A stretch of 64,000 nt of DNA from Xaviernesmea oryzae (GTDB lineage: Bacteria > Pseudomonadota > Alphaproteobacteria > Rhizobiales > Rhizobiaceae), in the NCBI RefSeq assembly GCF_900177415.1, contig NZ_FXAF01000006.1, positions 954,001 through 1,018,000 on the forward strand, in the 5' to 3' direction. The translations under genes were made by a program, and so were the position numbers. This document shows, piece by piece, positions 1-8,905 of this stretch (positions are counted from its first letter, which is position 1; each line of letters begins with the position of its first letter). The notes beneath the pieces were generated by a model. The model was not told the DNA's origin, did no database searches, and was given only the letters and a program-made list of their open reading frames with translations.

Positions 1-1017
1 CGTCCCGGTGTCGAGCGGATCGGCGCCGAAGACCGCGCGGGCGACTTCCGTTCGGCCGGCGCCCATCAGTCCGGCGAAACCGAGGATCTCGCCGCGGCGA
101 AGCGTGAAGGATATGTCCTTGAAGACGCCGGCGCGGGTGAGGCCCTCGGCGGAGAAGATGATCTCGTCGCTCGGGGTCGAGGTGCGGTCGGGAAACTTCT
201 CCTCCAGCGACCGGCCGACCATTCTGGAGACGATCGCATCGATGCTGGTGGCGGCAAAATCGTCGGTGGAGATGTAGCGCCCGTCGCGCAGCACCGTGAC
301 GCGGTCGACGATCTCGGCCATCTCGTCCAGCCGGTGCGAGATGTAGACGATGCCGACGCCGGAGGCCTTCAGGTCGCGGATGACCTTGAAGAGGAGGCGC
401 GTCTCCTGCTCGGTGAGCGAGGAGGTCGGCTCGTCCATGATCAGCACTTCCGCGTCGAGCGACAGCGCCTTGGCGATCTCGACCATCTGGCACTGGGCGA
501 CGGAGAGCCCGCGCACCGGCCGGTCCGGGTTGATGTCGACGCCGAGCCGGTCGAGGCAGCGCTTGGCGTCGGCGCGCAGCTTCCTGCGGTCGACGAGAAA
601 ACCGCCTCCCAGGAAACCCCGGCGCGGCTCGCGGGCAAGATAGATGTTCTCGGCGACCGAAAGATGCGGGACGAGGTTGAGTTCCTGGTGGATGATGGCG
701 ATGCCGGCCGCCTCGGACTCGCGCGTCGAGGAGAAATGCCGTTCCTCGCCCTTGTAGAGGATCGTGCCGCTGCTCGGCTGATAGACGCCGCTGATGATCT
801 TCATCAGCGTCGATTTGCCGGCGCCGTTTTCGCCGCAGACGGCATGCACCTCGCCGCGCCTGAGGTCGAAATGGACGTTGGAGAGCGCTTTGACGCCGGG
901 AAATTCCTTGCTGATATTGTCGAGGCGCAGCAGCGGCCCGCTGCCGGAGGCCGGCATGGTCCGGCCCGCCGCGATCGCTGCGGTATTCGGGCGAAACTCC
1001 GCCGGCCGATTTTCCAT
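1..1017 (-). CDS. Sugar ABC transporter ATP-binding protein (partial, C-terminus outside window)
   Basis: ATPase of a ribose/xylose/galactose-type importer (RbsA/MglA family, two fused ATPase halves), expected to act at the inner membrane with a permease and a binding protein lying beyond the left edge. About 339 codons are visible. The first half has Walker A GENGAGKST at residues 62-70, a signature of the LSVAQCQ type instead of LSGGQ, and Walker B LIMDEPT. The second half has begun, with the degenerate GLMGAGRTEV loop typical of this family, when the window ends. The ATG at 1015-1017 follows a good GGGGAGGAA ribosome site at 1021-1029. It is divergent from a GntR regulator, so the substrate is probably a sugar or sugar acid controlled by that regulator. 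The substrate itself cannot be read from the ATPase. Confidence 0.9.
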   Translation of the reverse strand, partial: MENRPAEFRPNTAAIAAGRTMPASGSGPLLRLDNISKEFPGVKALSNVHFDLRRGEVHAVCGENGAGKSTLMKIISGVYQPSSGTILYKGEERHFSSTRESEAAGIAIIHQELNLVPHLSVAENIYLAREPRRGFLGGGFLVDRRKLRADAKRCLDRLGVDINPDRPVRGLSVAQCQMVEIAKALSLDAEVLIMDEPTSSLTEQETRLLFKVIRDLKASGVGIVYISHRLDEMAEIVDRVTVLRDGRYISTDDFAATSIDAIVSRMVGRSLEEKFPDRTSTPSDEIIFSAEGLTRAGVFKDISFTLRRGEILGFAGLMGAGRTEVARAVFGADPLDTGT

Positions 1018-1097
1018 GCTTTCCTCCCCGAACCCGAAGGTTCATCCGCCACGGTTCCTCCCGCTGGCGTTGTTCAATGGGTAAACCGGAGCGGAAA

Positions 1098-1112
1098 ACT
1101 GGTCAAGCCAAT
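1098..1112. promoter_or_regulatory. Possible GntR/FadR-type operator between divergent genes
   Basis: The 235-base gap between the ABC gene and the regulator contains an imperfect dyad of form A-x-TGG-x5-CCA-x-T (ACTGGTCAAGCCAAT). FadR-subfamily GntR proteins commonly bind TGGT-Nx-ACCA dyads, and this site would suit autoregulation plus control of the divergent importer. It is short and imperfect, so the assignment is tentative. Confidence 0.25.
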
Positions 1113-1252
1113 TTTTCCTGACGAGCAAAGCGGGAAACTGAATGGAACGGGTATTTTTCACAGATGGAGGGAAAATCCCTTATATTTCAATAGTAGGTTT
1201 TGCGGCTTGCTCCATATCGTTTCCATGTTTATGGTAAGGCCAAATCTTCAGG

Positions 1253-1966
1253 ATGACGGAATCCATGAACGAGCCTATCAAGACCGCGGAGCCGCGGCGG
1301 CTGTACCAGCAGATTGCCGACCAGATCCGGGCCCTCATCCAGGCGGGGCAGTTCCCGGCCGGCGCCCGCCTGCCGGCGGAGCGCGAGCTCGCGCAGCAGC
1401 TCGGCGTCTCGCGGCCGTCGCTCCGCGAGGCGCTGATCGCGCTCGAAATCGACGGCAGCGTCGAAATCCGCATGGGGTCGGGCATCTATGTGACGGCGGA
1501 GCCGGACCGGCGGCAGTGGCAGACGGGCTCCATGGGCGAGAGCCCGCTGGAGCTGATGCAGGCGCGCGCCACCGTAGAGGGTGCCGTGATCCTGCTCGCG
1601 GCGGCGAGGATCACGCCGGAAGCATTGCGGTCGCTGCGCCAGACGCTGGACCAGATGCGGGCGGAGATCGCGGAGGGACGCAAACCGCTCGATCTCGACC
1701 GGCTGTTCCATCTGACGATCGCCGGCCAGTCCGGCAATTCGGTTCTGGCGCATATCGTCGGCGACCTCTTCGACGAGCGGCACAGCCCGATCTCGGCGCA
1801 GATCCGCGTGCGCTTCGAAACGCCGGAGACCTGGGGTTTCGCGCTGGCGGAACACGAGGCGATCTATGCGGCGCTGGAGGCGCGCAATCCGCTTCTGGCG
1901 CAGGCCATGATGCATGCGCATCTGGAGGAATCCAAACAGCGCTGGATGAACAACGAGGCGCGGTGA
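1253..1966 (+). CDS. FadR-subfamily GntR transcriptional regulator
   Basis: 237-residue DNA-binding regulator. Residues about 15-80 form a winged helix-turn-helix (RLPAERELAQQLGVSR, then a wing ending in GSGIYV). Residues about 95-225 are an all-helical FCD ligand-binding domain. This size and layout match regulators of hexuronate and sugar-acid catabolism (UxuR/ExuR/KdgR-like members). It lies between a divergent sugar ABC transporter gene and an altronate dehydratase gene 45 bases downstream, so it probably controls both in response to a pathway intermediate. An in-frame ATG at 1265 is an alternative start, with purine-rich sequence about 11 bases upstream. The effector is unknown. Confidence 0.85.
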   Translation: MTESMNEPIKTAEPRRLYQQIADQIRALIQAGQFPAGARLPAERELAQQLGVSRPSLREALIALEIDGSVEIRMGSGIYVTAEPDRRQWQTGSMGESPLELMQARATVEGAVILLAAARITPEALRSLRQTLDQMRAEIAEGRKPLDLDRLFHLTIAGQSGNSVLAHIVGDLFDERHSPISAQIRVRFETPETWGFALAEHEAIYAALEARNPLLAQAMMHAHLEESKQRWMNNEAR

Positions 1967-2011
1967 CATCGCGCCGGCCCGAAGGCGGCAGGCATAAGCG
2001 AGGCGGCAGGC

Positions 2012-3544
2012 ATGAACGAGGCGGTTTCGCCGATCATCATTCTGAACCCGATCGACGATGTGGGCGTCGCGCGCCGGTCCGTGCCGGCCGGCGGTCAGAC
2101 CGGTTACGGCGGCCTTCTGGCGCGCGAACTGATCGGCCGCGGCCACAAGGTGGCGATCAAGGCGATACCGGCCGGTCACGAGGTGAGGAAGTACGGGCAG
2201 GTGATCGGCGTCGCGACCGAGGACATCGCCCCCGGCAGCCATGTGCATCTGCACAACCTCGCCATGCTGCCCTCCGAGCACGAGCATCAGTTCAGCGTCG
2301 ATATCGAGGAAAGGGGCATGCTGCCGGAAGCCGCGCGGCGAACCTTCACGGGCTTCGATCGCGGCCTCGGCGGTGCCGGCACGCGCAATTATATCGGCGT
2401 CATCTCGTCGGTGAACTGTTCCGCCACGGTATCGCGCTACATCGCGGATTATTTCAACCGCATGGGCGGGCTCGACGGGTTTCCGAACGTGGACGGGGTG
2501 GTCGCGCTGACCCATGGCGGAGGCTGCGCGCTCAACACCAAATCGGAAGGTTACCGGCTGCTGATCCGCACCATCCAGGGCTATGCGAAGCACCCGAATT
2601 TCGGCGGCATCCTGATGATCGGGCTCGGCTGCGAGACGAACCAGATCGCGCCGATCCTCGAACATTACCGCATGGAAGAGGGCGACCGGCTGAGGACCAT
2701 GACGATCCAGCAGCACGGCGGCACGCGTAAGACCATCGATGCGGCGATCGCCATCATCCGGGAAATGCTGCCGGGCGTGAACGCGGCCGAGCGCACGCCG
2801 CAGCCGCTGTCGAAACTCAAGCTGGCGCTCGAATGCGGCGGGTCGGACGGCTATTCCGGCATTTCCGCCAATCCGGCTCTGGGTTACGCGTCCGACCTGA
2901 TCGTCCGCAACGGCGGCACGACGGTCCTTTCCGAAACGCCGGAAATCTACGGCGCCGAACACCTGCTGACGCGCCGCGCGGTGACGCCCGAAGTGGCGCA
3001 GAAGCTTCTGCGGCGGATCGACTGGTGGCGGGACTACACGGCCCGCAACGGCGACGAGCTGAACAACAACCCCTCGCACGGCAACAAGCTCGGCGGCCTG
3101 ACCACGATCCTCGAAAAGTCGCTCGGTGCCGTCGCCAAGGGCGGATCGATGCCGCTGAAGGCGGTCTACGAATTCGCCGAGACCGTCACGGAACAGGGTT
3201 TCGTCTTCATGGATACGCCGGGTTACGATCCGGTCGCCGTGACGGGTCAGGTGGCGGGCGGCTGCAATGTCATCTGTTTCACCACCGGCCGCGGCTCGGT
3301 CTCGGGCTTCAAGCCGGCGCCCTGCATCAAGATCGCCACCAACTCCGAAATGTACGAGCACATGAAGGAGGACATGGACCTGAACTGCGGCGGCATCGTC
3401 ACCGGCGAGGAGACGATCGAGGAGGCGGGTGCGCGGATTTTCGAGGATGTGATCGCGGTGGCTTCGGGCAAGAAGACGCTGAGCGAGATCTACGACTACG
3501 GCGACAACGAATTCGTGCCGTGGCAAGTCGGGGCGGTGACGTAA
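2012..3544 (+). CDS. uxaA: Altronate dehydratase family protein (UxaA-like)
   Basis: 510-residue dehydratase of the UxaA/GarD family, expected to remove water from D-altronate to give 2-keto-3-deoxygluconate in galacturonate breakdown. The N-terminal ~90 residues form a SAF-type domain. The catalytic domain follows, with conserved glycine- and cysteine-rich blocks (GGGCALNTKSEG, ECGGSDGYSG, NNPSHGNKLGG, a C-terminal NCGG). The length matches full-length single-chain family members. It follows the GntR gene on the same strand and is probably co-transcribed with it. Related galactarate dehydratases share the fold, so substrate is inferred from family and context. Confidence 0.85.
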   Translation: MNEAVSPIIILNPIDDVGVARRSVPAGGQTGYGGLLARELIGRGHKVAIKAIPAGHEVRKYGQVIGVATEDIAPGSHVHLHNLAMLPSEHEHQFSVDIEERGMLPEAARRTFTGFDRGLGGAGTRNYIGVISSVNCSATVSRYIADYFNRMGGLDGFPNVDGVVALTHGGGCALNTKSEGYRLLIRTIQGYAKHPNFGGILMIGLGCETNQIAPILEHYRMEEGDRLRTMTIQQHGGTRKTIDAAIAIIREMLPGVNAAERTPQPLSKLKLALECGGSDGYSGISANPALGYASDLIVRNGGTTVLSETPEIYGAEHLLTRRAVTPEVAQKLLRRIDWWRDYTARNGDELNNNPSHGNKLGGLTTILEKSLGAVAKGGSMPLKAVYEFAETVTEQGFVFMDTPGYDPVAVTGQVAGGCNVICFTTGRGSVSGFKPAPCIKIATNSEMYEHMKEDMDLNCGGIVTGEETIEEAGARIFEDVIAVASGKKTLSEIYDYGDNEFVPWQVGAVT

Positions 3545-3599
3545 AAGGCGGGCGGCCTAGGCGGTTACCCTCGGTTATGGATAAAGCCTGAATCACTCC

Positions 3600-3686
3600 G
3601 CCGTCATGCTCGGGCCTGTCCCGAGCATCTGCAACGGCCAGTTTGAGGAGGCGGCTTAGATCCTCGGCACAAGGCCGAGGATGACG
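3600..3686. repeat. RIME-like palindromic intergenic element
   Basis: Two strong palindromes lie close together: ATGCTCGGG/CCCGAGCAT (3606-3614 and 3620-3628, 5-base loop) and ATCCTCGGC/GCCGAGGAT (3660-3668 and 3674-3682, 5-base loop). The whole unit is bounded by matching CGTCAT and ATGACG ends. The layout and the CTCGG core fit the rhizobial RIME family of intergenic mosaic elements. It lies between the convergent uxaA-like gene and opgC, where such elements usually sit and may act as mRNA 3' structures. Confidence 0.75.
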
Positions 3687-3712
3687 TCGAGAACGTTGCG
3701 AGCCCTCCTGAA

Positions 3713-3749
3713 TAAAATGGGCAGTAGCCTGAGCCACTGCCCTTATTTC
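3713..3749. terminator. Bidirectional rho-independent terminator
   Basis: A 7-bp stem (GGGCAGT at 3719-3725, ACTGCCC at 3736-3742) is flanked by an A-rich run on the left and TTATTT on the right. It can therefore terminate transcription from both the rightward uxaA unit and the leftward opgC gene, whose stop codon is about 20 bases away. Confidence 0.7.
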
Positions 3750-3769
3750 TACCTTGGCCTTCTATCGCC

Positions 3770-5002
3770 TTACCGAACGGTCATCTGCTGCGGTCCGGCC
3801 GGTTTCGGCCGCTGGACCTTGACCGGTGAGGGCTCCGCCGTGCCGAAGAACCTGTCGCGTTCGCGCCACAGCGCCGGGATCGAGAGCAGGGCGATCGACA
3901 CCAGGGCGATGGCGGTCTTCGTGAGCTGGCTGAGCTCCGGCGAACGTCCGTCGAAATAATAGACGAAATAGACGATCGCGACGTGCCACACATAGACATA
4001 GAGCGAGTGGCGGCCGAGGAGCTGCAGGTATTTCAGCGAGAAGACCCAGGTAAGCGCGCTGGCGATGCGGCGCACCCATGCGGCCTTGTGCTTCGGACCC
4101 GCAACGATCAGCCAGGTAACGAGAAGGGCCACCGAGGCGAAGTTCAGGAGATAGACCGGGCCGAAATCGGCGCGGATTTCCATCGAGGCGAACTTGCCGA
4201 TCATGTGCGGCGGCATCAGCTCGTGCGCGGTGATGAGGCGCAGCGGCAGGAAGAAGAGCACCAGAACCAGGGCCGCCTTCGGAATGAAGGTGTTTTCCGG
4301 CGAGAGGATTTTCTTCCAGTCGATCTTGCCGGCCGAGGTCAGCGCGCCGAGCACCAGGGCCGAGTAGAAGACGATCTGCCAGCCGAGCAGGTTGAACGAT
4401 GCGCGGATACCCTGGTCGTCCGCCCCCATGACGAGGTCGTTGAGCGGCGTGGTGGCGATCTGCTGCAGGCCGAGCTGCGCCGTCATCCAGAGGATGATCG
4501 AGCCGGCGATGACATAATGCCACTTGTCCTCCAGCACGAGCTTCACCAGCATCGGCGCGAAGAGCATATAGACGATATACTGCGGCAGGATGTCCATGAA
4601 GGTCGGCTGGTACAGGAAGGTCGCGATCGCGGCCAGCCGCAACGGATCGTCGAAGTTCGTATAGCCGAGCCAGTTGAACCAGATCGTATAGGCGCCCGGC
4701 AGCAGCATCTGCGCCACCAGCACAACCAGCACGATGCCCATCGCATAACGATAGAGCTCGAAGGCGCGGCTGTAGATGGCCGTGCGCCCGGCCGCATAGC
4801 CGTTCTTCAGCATCTTCTTGGCATAGACCATGCCGATCAGCAGGCCGGACAGGAAGACGAATCCTTGGGCGTCCTCCACGAAGGCGAGCTGGTTGTGGTT
4901 GATTTTGACCAGCCAGTAGCCGCCGGCGAAGATCAGGTGGTTGATCAGCATGAAAACGAGGAAATATCCTCGCATACCATCAATAATATCAAAGCGTTTC
5001 AT
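3770..5002 (-). CDS. opgC: OpgC-type periplasmic glucan modification membrane protein
   Basis: 410-residue polytopic inner-membrane protein with about ten hydrophobic segments and an OpgC_C-type acyltransferase fold. The opening FDIIDGMRGYFLVFMLINH is typical of the family. OpgC proteins substitute osmoregulated periplasmic (cyclic) glucans with succinyl groups, adding negative charge. The ATG at 5000-5002 is preferred over an upstream GTG (5041) because a GGAGA ribosome site lies about 8 bases upstream. The gene stands alone, with a bidirectional terminator at its 3' end and a palindrome upstream that may be an operator. The exact substituent (succinyl or other) is inferred from the family. 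Confidence 0.85.
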   Translation of the reverse strand: MKRFDIIDGMRGYFLVFMLINHLIFAGGYWLVKINHNQLAFVEDAQGFVFLSGLLIGMVYAKKMLKNGYAAGRTAIYSRAFELYRYAMGIVLVVLVAQMLLPGAYTIWFNWLGYTNFDDPLRLAAIATFLYQPTFMDILPQYIVYMLFAPMLVKLVLEDKWHYVIAGSIILWMTAQLGLQQIATTPLNDLVMGADDQGIRASFNLLGWQIVFYSALVLGALTSAGKIDWKKILSPENTFIPKAALVLVLFFLPLRLITAHELMPPHMIGKFASMEIRADFGPVYLLNFASVALLVTWLIVAGPKHKAAWVRRIASALTWVFSLKYLQLLGRHSLYVYVWHVAIVYFVYYFDGRSPELSQLTKTAIALVSIALLSIPALWRERDRFFGTAEPSPVKVQRPKPAGPQQMTVR

Positions 5003-5130
5003 CGGTCGCGGTCTCCGTCTCTGCCGGTTCCGATGGCTCACGCCGGTCGGTCCGTAAGGCCTCTGCGGGCCAGGAAGTCACGCGCCTAAACGTCCCGAAA
5101 AGCCGGAGGGTTCCGCCTTGCGACGTCTAA

Positions 5131-5154
5131 GCATGTTACGATCGTAAACTATGC
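5131..5154. promoter_or_regulatory. Palindrome upstream of opgC
   Basis: The gap between the kinase gene (stop at 5200) and opgC contains the perfect 12-bp palindrome TTACGATCGTAA at 5136-5147, flanked by GCAT (5131-5134) and ATGC (5151-5154). Its position about 130 bases upstream of opgC suggests an operator or the upstream part of a promoter. No cognate regulator is evident. Confidence 0.35.
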
Positions 5155-5199
5155 GTGATGACTCTCAGATGAACGGAAGGTTGCGCGGAATTTAGGCGC

Positions 5200-8100
5200 T
5201 TATTCGGCGGCGACGCGTTTCAGGCCTGCAACCTGCGTGAGGTAGGCGCGCATGGCGGCGGGCCTCACCGGCTTGTGCTGCACGCCGATATCGTGCCGTT
5301 CCGCCTCGGCGCGGACCTCCGGCGTGCGGTCGGCGGTGATGATGAGCGCGGGTATGTCCGCCTGGTATTTCGCTCTCAGTTTGAGGATCGCCTCGATCCC
5401 GTCGCCGTCGTCGAGATGGTAGTCGGCGATGATGATTTCCGGCGGCGGTTCCCGGCGGGCGATGATGTCGTCGAGGGCGGCGATCGAATCCGCCTGGCCG
5501 ACCGTGCAGCCCCAGCCGGTGATGAGCAGCGCCATGCCTTCGAGGATACGCGGTTCGTTGTCGATGCAGAGAACGCGCAGCCCGTTGAGCGGCTGCGAGC
5601 GCTTGCGGCGTTCGGGCTGGTCTGCGTCCCGCACCGCCTGAGATGCCGCAACGTCCATGGGGATTTCGACGCGGAAGGCCGTGCCGTGGCCGGGCGTCGA
5701 GGCGAGCTGGACGGGATGGTTGAGGACCCGGGAGATGCGGTCGACGATCGACAGGCCGAGGCCCAGCCCGCCGGCCGTCCTGGCGCCCTCGTCGAGACGG
5801 GCGAATTCCTTGAAGACGGTGCGGAATTTCGAAGGCGGAATGCCGATGCCGGAATCGAGAACCTCGATGATCACCCGGTCGCCTCTCCGTCGCGCGCCGA
5901 CCAGCACCTTGCCGTCGATCGTATATTTGATCGCGTTGGAGACGAGGTTCTGCACCAGCCGGCGCAGCAGGTTGGTATCCGACCGGACCCTGAGCGATGT
6001 GGGCATGACGATGAATTTAAGGTTCTTCTCGCGCGCCATCGGCGCATAGTCGGTCTCGATCCGCTTGAAGAGATCTTCGAGCGGCACGGAGGTGAGGCGC
6101 GGCTTCATCGCGCCGGTGTCGAGCCGGGAAATGTCGAGCACGGCGCCGAGAATGGCCTCCACGGATTCGAGCGCGGAATCGATGTTGCGGACGAGAGTGC
6201 CGTTATTGTCTGTCGTGCCGAGGCGTTCCACCAGCGCCGAGGAATAAAGCCGGGCGGCGTTGAGCGGCTGGAGAATGTCGTGGCCGGCGGCGGCGAAGAA
6301 GCGCGTCTTGCCGATATTGGCCTCGTCGGCGGAGGCGCGCGCTTCGGCGAGCTCGCGGTTCACGCGCGTCAGCTCGGCCGTGCGCTCGCCGACGCGCTGC
6401 TCCAGCGTCTCGTTTGCCTGCTTCAGCGCCTTGTCGGCGGCGACGCGCTCGGAAATGTCGGTGAAGGTCGCGACGATGCCTCTGTCCGGCATGGCGTTTG
6501 AGCGCACTTCGATGATCCGTTCGCCGCCGTCGAGCACCAGCGAGAAGGGGGCGTCGAGCGTGTGGAACTGACGGATCACTTCCGCCTGGTCGGCGGCGGC
6601 GATATCGCCGCGCTCGGATAGGATGGCGACGATGTCGGCGAGCGGGAAGCCGACCTGCCCCGCCTGTTCCGGCAGGTCGAGGAGGTTGCGGAAGCGCCGG
6701 TTCCAGATGGTGAGCCGTTCGGAACTGTCGAAGACGGCGATGCCCTGGTCCATCTGCGAAAGCGCGGTCTGCAGCATGTCCTGGTTATATTGCAGCGCCT
6801 CGCTCGCCTGGTCGAGCAGCCAGGCGGTGTCGGCGTTGGTGTCCTCGGCCTTCTGCAGGATGAGCGACAGCACGAGGCGCGCCGAGGACGAGCCGATCGC
6901 GCTGCCGAGCAGCTGTTCGGAGAAATGGATCATCGCCATGTCGGCCGGCTGGTCGTCGCGGAAGGTCCGCCCGGCGCTCTGCTCGTAATGGGAGAAGGAG
7001 CGCCGCATGCGCTCTTCGCCGAGATAGCGGGCGATCGCGGCTTTCAGGTCGCCGACGCTGACGCGGGTCTTCCAGCCCCGCGTGGCGAACTGCGAGCGCA
7101 GGTGCCGCTTGACGAAGATGCCGGCCTGGATGCGTTCGACCGGCCGCGGGTTGCGCGACAGCGAACCCAGCACGAAGGCGAGCGTGTTGAGCGTCAGGCT
7201 GAAGATCGTGATGTTGACCAGGGGGTCGGTTTCCGGCCCGGAGAAGATGCCGGTGCCGGGAAAGAGGAAGTTCAGGACGGCCGCCGCGACATGGGAATTG
7301 TCCGGCCCGCCGAGGCTCGGCAGGAAGAGCAGATAGGCCCAGGCGAGAAAGCCGAGAGACATGCCGAGGATCGCTCCGCGGGCATTCGCCCGCCGCCAGA
7401 TCAGCCCGCCGAAGAGGGCCGGGGCGACCTGCGCGATCGCCGCGAAGGCGAGCAGGCCGATCGAAGCGAGGCCCGACTGGCTGTCGGCCATGCGGTAATA
7501 GCCGTAACCCAGGATCAGCACCGCGAAGATCGCCAGTCTGCGGATATTCAGGAGCGTCCGGGTGAAATCGTTCCGCTGGCCGGAGCGGGCGGCCATCAGC
7601 CTCTGGCGCAGGAAGATCGGGATGACGATGTCGTTGGAGACCATGATCGACAGCGCGACCGATTCCACGATCACCATCGCGGTGGCGGCCGAAAACCCGC
7701 CGATGAAGGCGATGAGCGAAACGAATTTGAGCTCGCCGGTGAGCGGCAGCGTCAGCAGGTAGAGATCGGCGTTGCCGACGCCGCCGAAAGCGATCAGCCC
7801 GGCCATGGCGACGGGCAGCACGAAGATGTTGATGGCGACGAGATAGAGCGGCAGAAGGAAGCCGGCCACCTTGCGTTCCTTCGCCGTTCGGTTCTCCACC
7901 ACCGTGACGTGGAACTGCCGCGGCAGCAGGATGATCGCGAAGGCGGAGAGCACGGTCAGGACGAGCCAGCGGCTGAGCGGCGTCTCGTAGGAGAGGGCGG
8001 AGCTCACCAGCAGGTTTTCCGATGCCTTGGCGAAAAGGTCGGCCGGTCCGTCGAAGAGGATGAAGAAGACGGAAAGGCCGACGGTCACGAAGGCGAGCAG

Positions 8101-8715
8101 CTTGACGACCGATTCCATCGCCACCGCCAGGATGAGGCCGTCCTGATGCTCCGTCGCATCCGTGTGGCGGGTGCCGAACATGACCGCGAAACAGGCCATC
8201 ATAAGCGTGACGATCAGCGCCAGGTCGATGAAATAGAGGTTGCCGCTGCCGATGCCGTAATCCGACGGATTGACCATCGCGGCGACCGAGCTCGACACGG
8301 CCTTGAGCTGCAGCGCGATATAGGGAACGGCGCCGACGAGGGCGATGATCGCCACGATCATCGCGACGGTGGAGTTCTTGCCGTAGCGGGCGGCGATGAA
8401 ATCGGCGACCGAGGTCAGCTTTTCGGCCTTGGCGAGTTCGACGATGCGCTTCAGCACCGGCATGCCGAGCGTGAAGGCCAGGATAGGGCCGATATAGATT
8501 CCGGTGAATTCCAGCCCCCTCTGCGAGGCGAGCCCGACGCCGCCGAAATAGGTCCAGGACGTGCAGTAGATCGCCAGGCTGAGCGCATAGACGATCGGCC
8601 GGCCGTTTTTCGGCACGCCGAACAGACGGCTTCGCCGGTCGCCGTAGCTTGCCACCGCAAACAGCAGCAGGACATAGGCGAAAGCCGAACCGAAAATGAC
8701 CCAGCCTGGAAGCAT
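5200..8715 (-). CDS. Sodium:solute symporter-fused hybrid sensor histidine kinase/response regulator
   Basis: 1171-residue membrane kinase. Residues 1-~500 are a complete SLC5/SSS-type transporter with about 13 hydrophobic helices. A PAS-like segment follows at about 650-770, then a coiled coil. A HisKA domain carries the H-box AAAGHDILQPL near residue 800, followed by a HATPase domain (NAIKY, GLGLGLSIV). A C-terminal receiver (~1040-1165) has the phospho-acceptor Asp in IIADYHLDDGDG. This is the CbrA/NahK-like family in which a transporter-like module is joined to a kinase. It probably senses flux or presence of a metabolite and passes phosphate to a separate partner. GGGGAGGAG precedes the ATG. 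No partner regulator is adjacent, and the ligand is unknown. Confidence 0.88.
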   Translation of the reverse strand: MLPGWVIFGSAFAYVLLLFAVASYGDRRSRLFGVPKNGRPIVYALSLAIYCTSWTYFGGVGLASQRGLEFTGIYIGPILAFTLGMPVLKRIVELAKAEKLTSVADFIAARYGKNSTVAMIVAIIALVGAVPYIALQLKAVSSSVAAMVNPSDYGIGSGNLYFIDLALIVTLMMACFAVMFGTRHTDATEHQDGLILAVAMESVVKLLAFVTVGLSVFFILFDGPADLFAKASENLLVSSALSYETPLSRWLVLTVLSAFAIILLPRQFHVTVVENRTAKERKVAGFLLPLYLVAINIFVLPVAMAGLIAFGGVGNADLYLLTLPLTGELKFVSLIAFIGGFSAATAMVIVESVALSIMVSNDIVIPIFLRQRLMAARSGQRNDFTRTLLNIRRLAIFAVLILGYGYYRMADSQSGLASIGLLAFAAIAQVAPALFGGLIWRRANARGAILGMSLGFLAWAYLLFLPSLGGPDNSHVAAAVLNFLFPGTGIFSGPETDPLVNITIFSLTLNTLAFVLGSLSRNPRPVERIQAGIFVKRHLRSQFATRGWKTRVSVGDLKAAIARYLGEERMRRSFSHYEQSAGRTFRDDQPADMAMIHFSEQLLGSAIGSSSARLVLSLILQKAEDTNADTAWLLDQASEALQYNQDMLQTALSQMDQGIAVFDSSERLTIWNRRFRNLLDLPEQAGQVGFPLADIVAILSERGDIAAADQAEVIRQFHTLDAPFSLVLDGGERIIEVRSNAMPDRGIVATFTDISERVAADKALKQANETLEQRVGERTAELTRVNRELAEARASADEANIGKTRFFAAAGHDILQPLNAARLYSSALVERLGTTDNNGTLVRNIDSALESVEAILGAVLDISRLDTGAMKPRLTSVPLEDLFKRIETDYAPMAREKNLKFIVMPTSLRVRSDTNLLRRLVQNLVSNAIKYTIDGKVLVGARRRGDRVIIEVLDSGIGIPPSKFRTVFKEFARLDEGARTAGGLGLGLSIVDRISRVLNHPVQLASTPGHGTAFRVEIPMDVAASQAVRDADQPERRKRSQPLNGLRVLCIDNEPRILEGMALLITGWGCTVGQADSIAALDDIIARREPPPEIIIADYHLDDGDGIEAILKLRAKYQADIPALIITADRTPEVRAEAERHDIGVQHKPVRPAAMRAYLTQVAGLKRVAAE

Positions 8716-8905
8716 GGCTCCTCCCCGCAGGAAATTGCGGCGCCCCTGAACATTAGGGGAAAAGCAGGCGCTTGGAAATCAGCGACGCCCTCGGCAAAAA
8801 GTCCAATAGACGTTTATACTAAACCTCTGGACCTCTGCATCTTTCCACGTTCGGCAAATGCGCTATGTTGCTCGCGACGCAACCTGAAAGTCGGGGGTAT
8901 AAACC

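Noticed and set aside
334..2730. Very long open frames overlapping annotated genes on the other strand or frame (for example 334-2730 plus, 1229-3526 minus, 6790-9345 plus)
   Set aside because: They lie across genes with strong family motifs. Their Arg/Ala/Asp-rich, motif-free translations are typical of GC-rich antisense frames.
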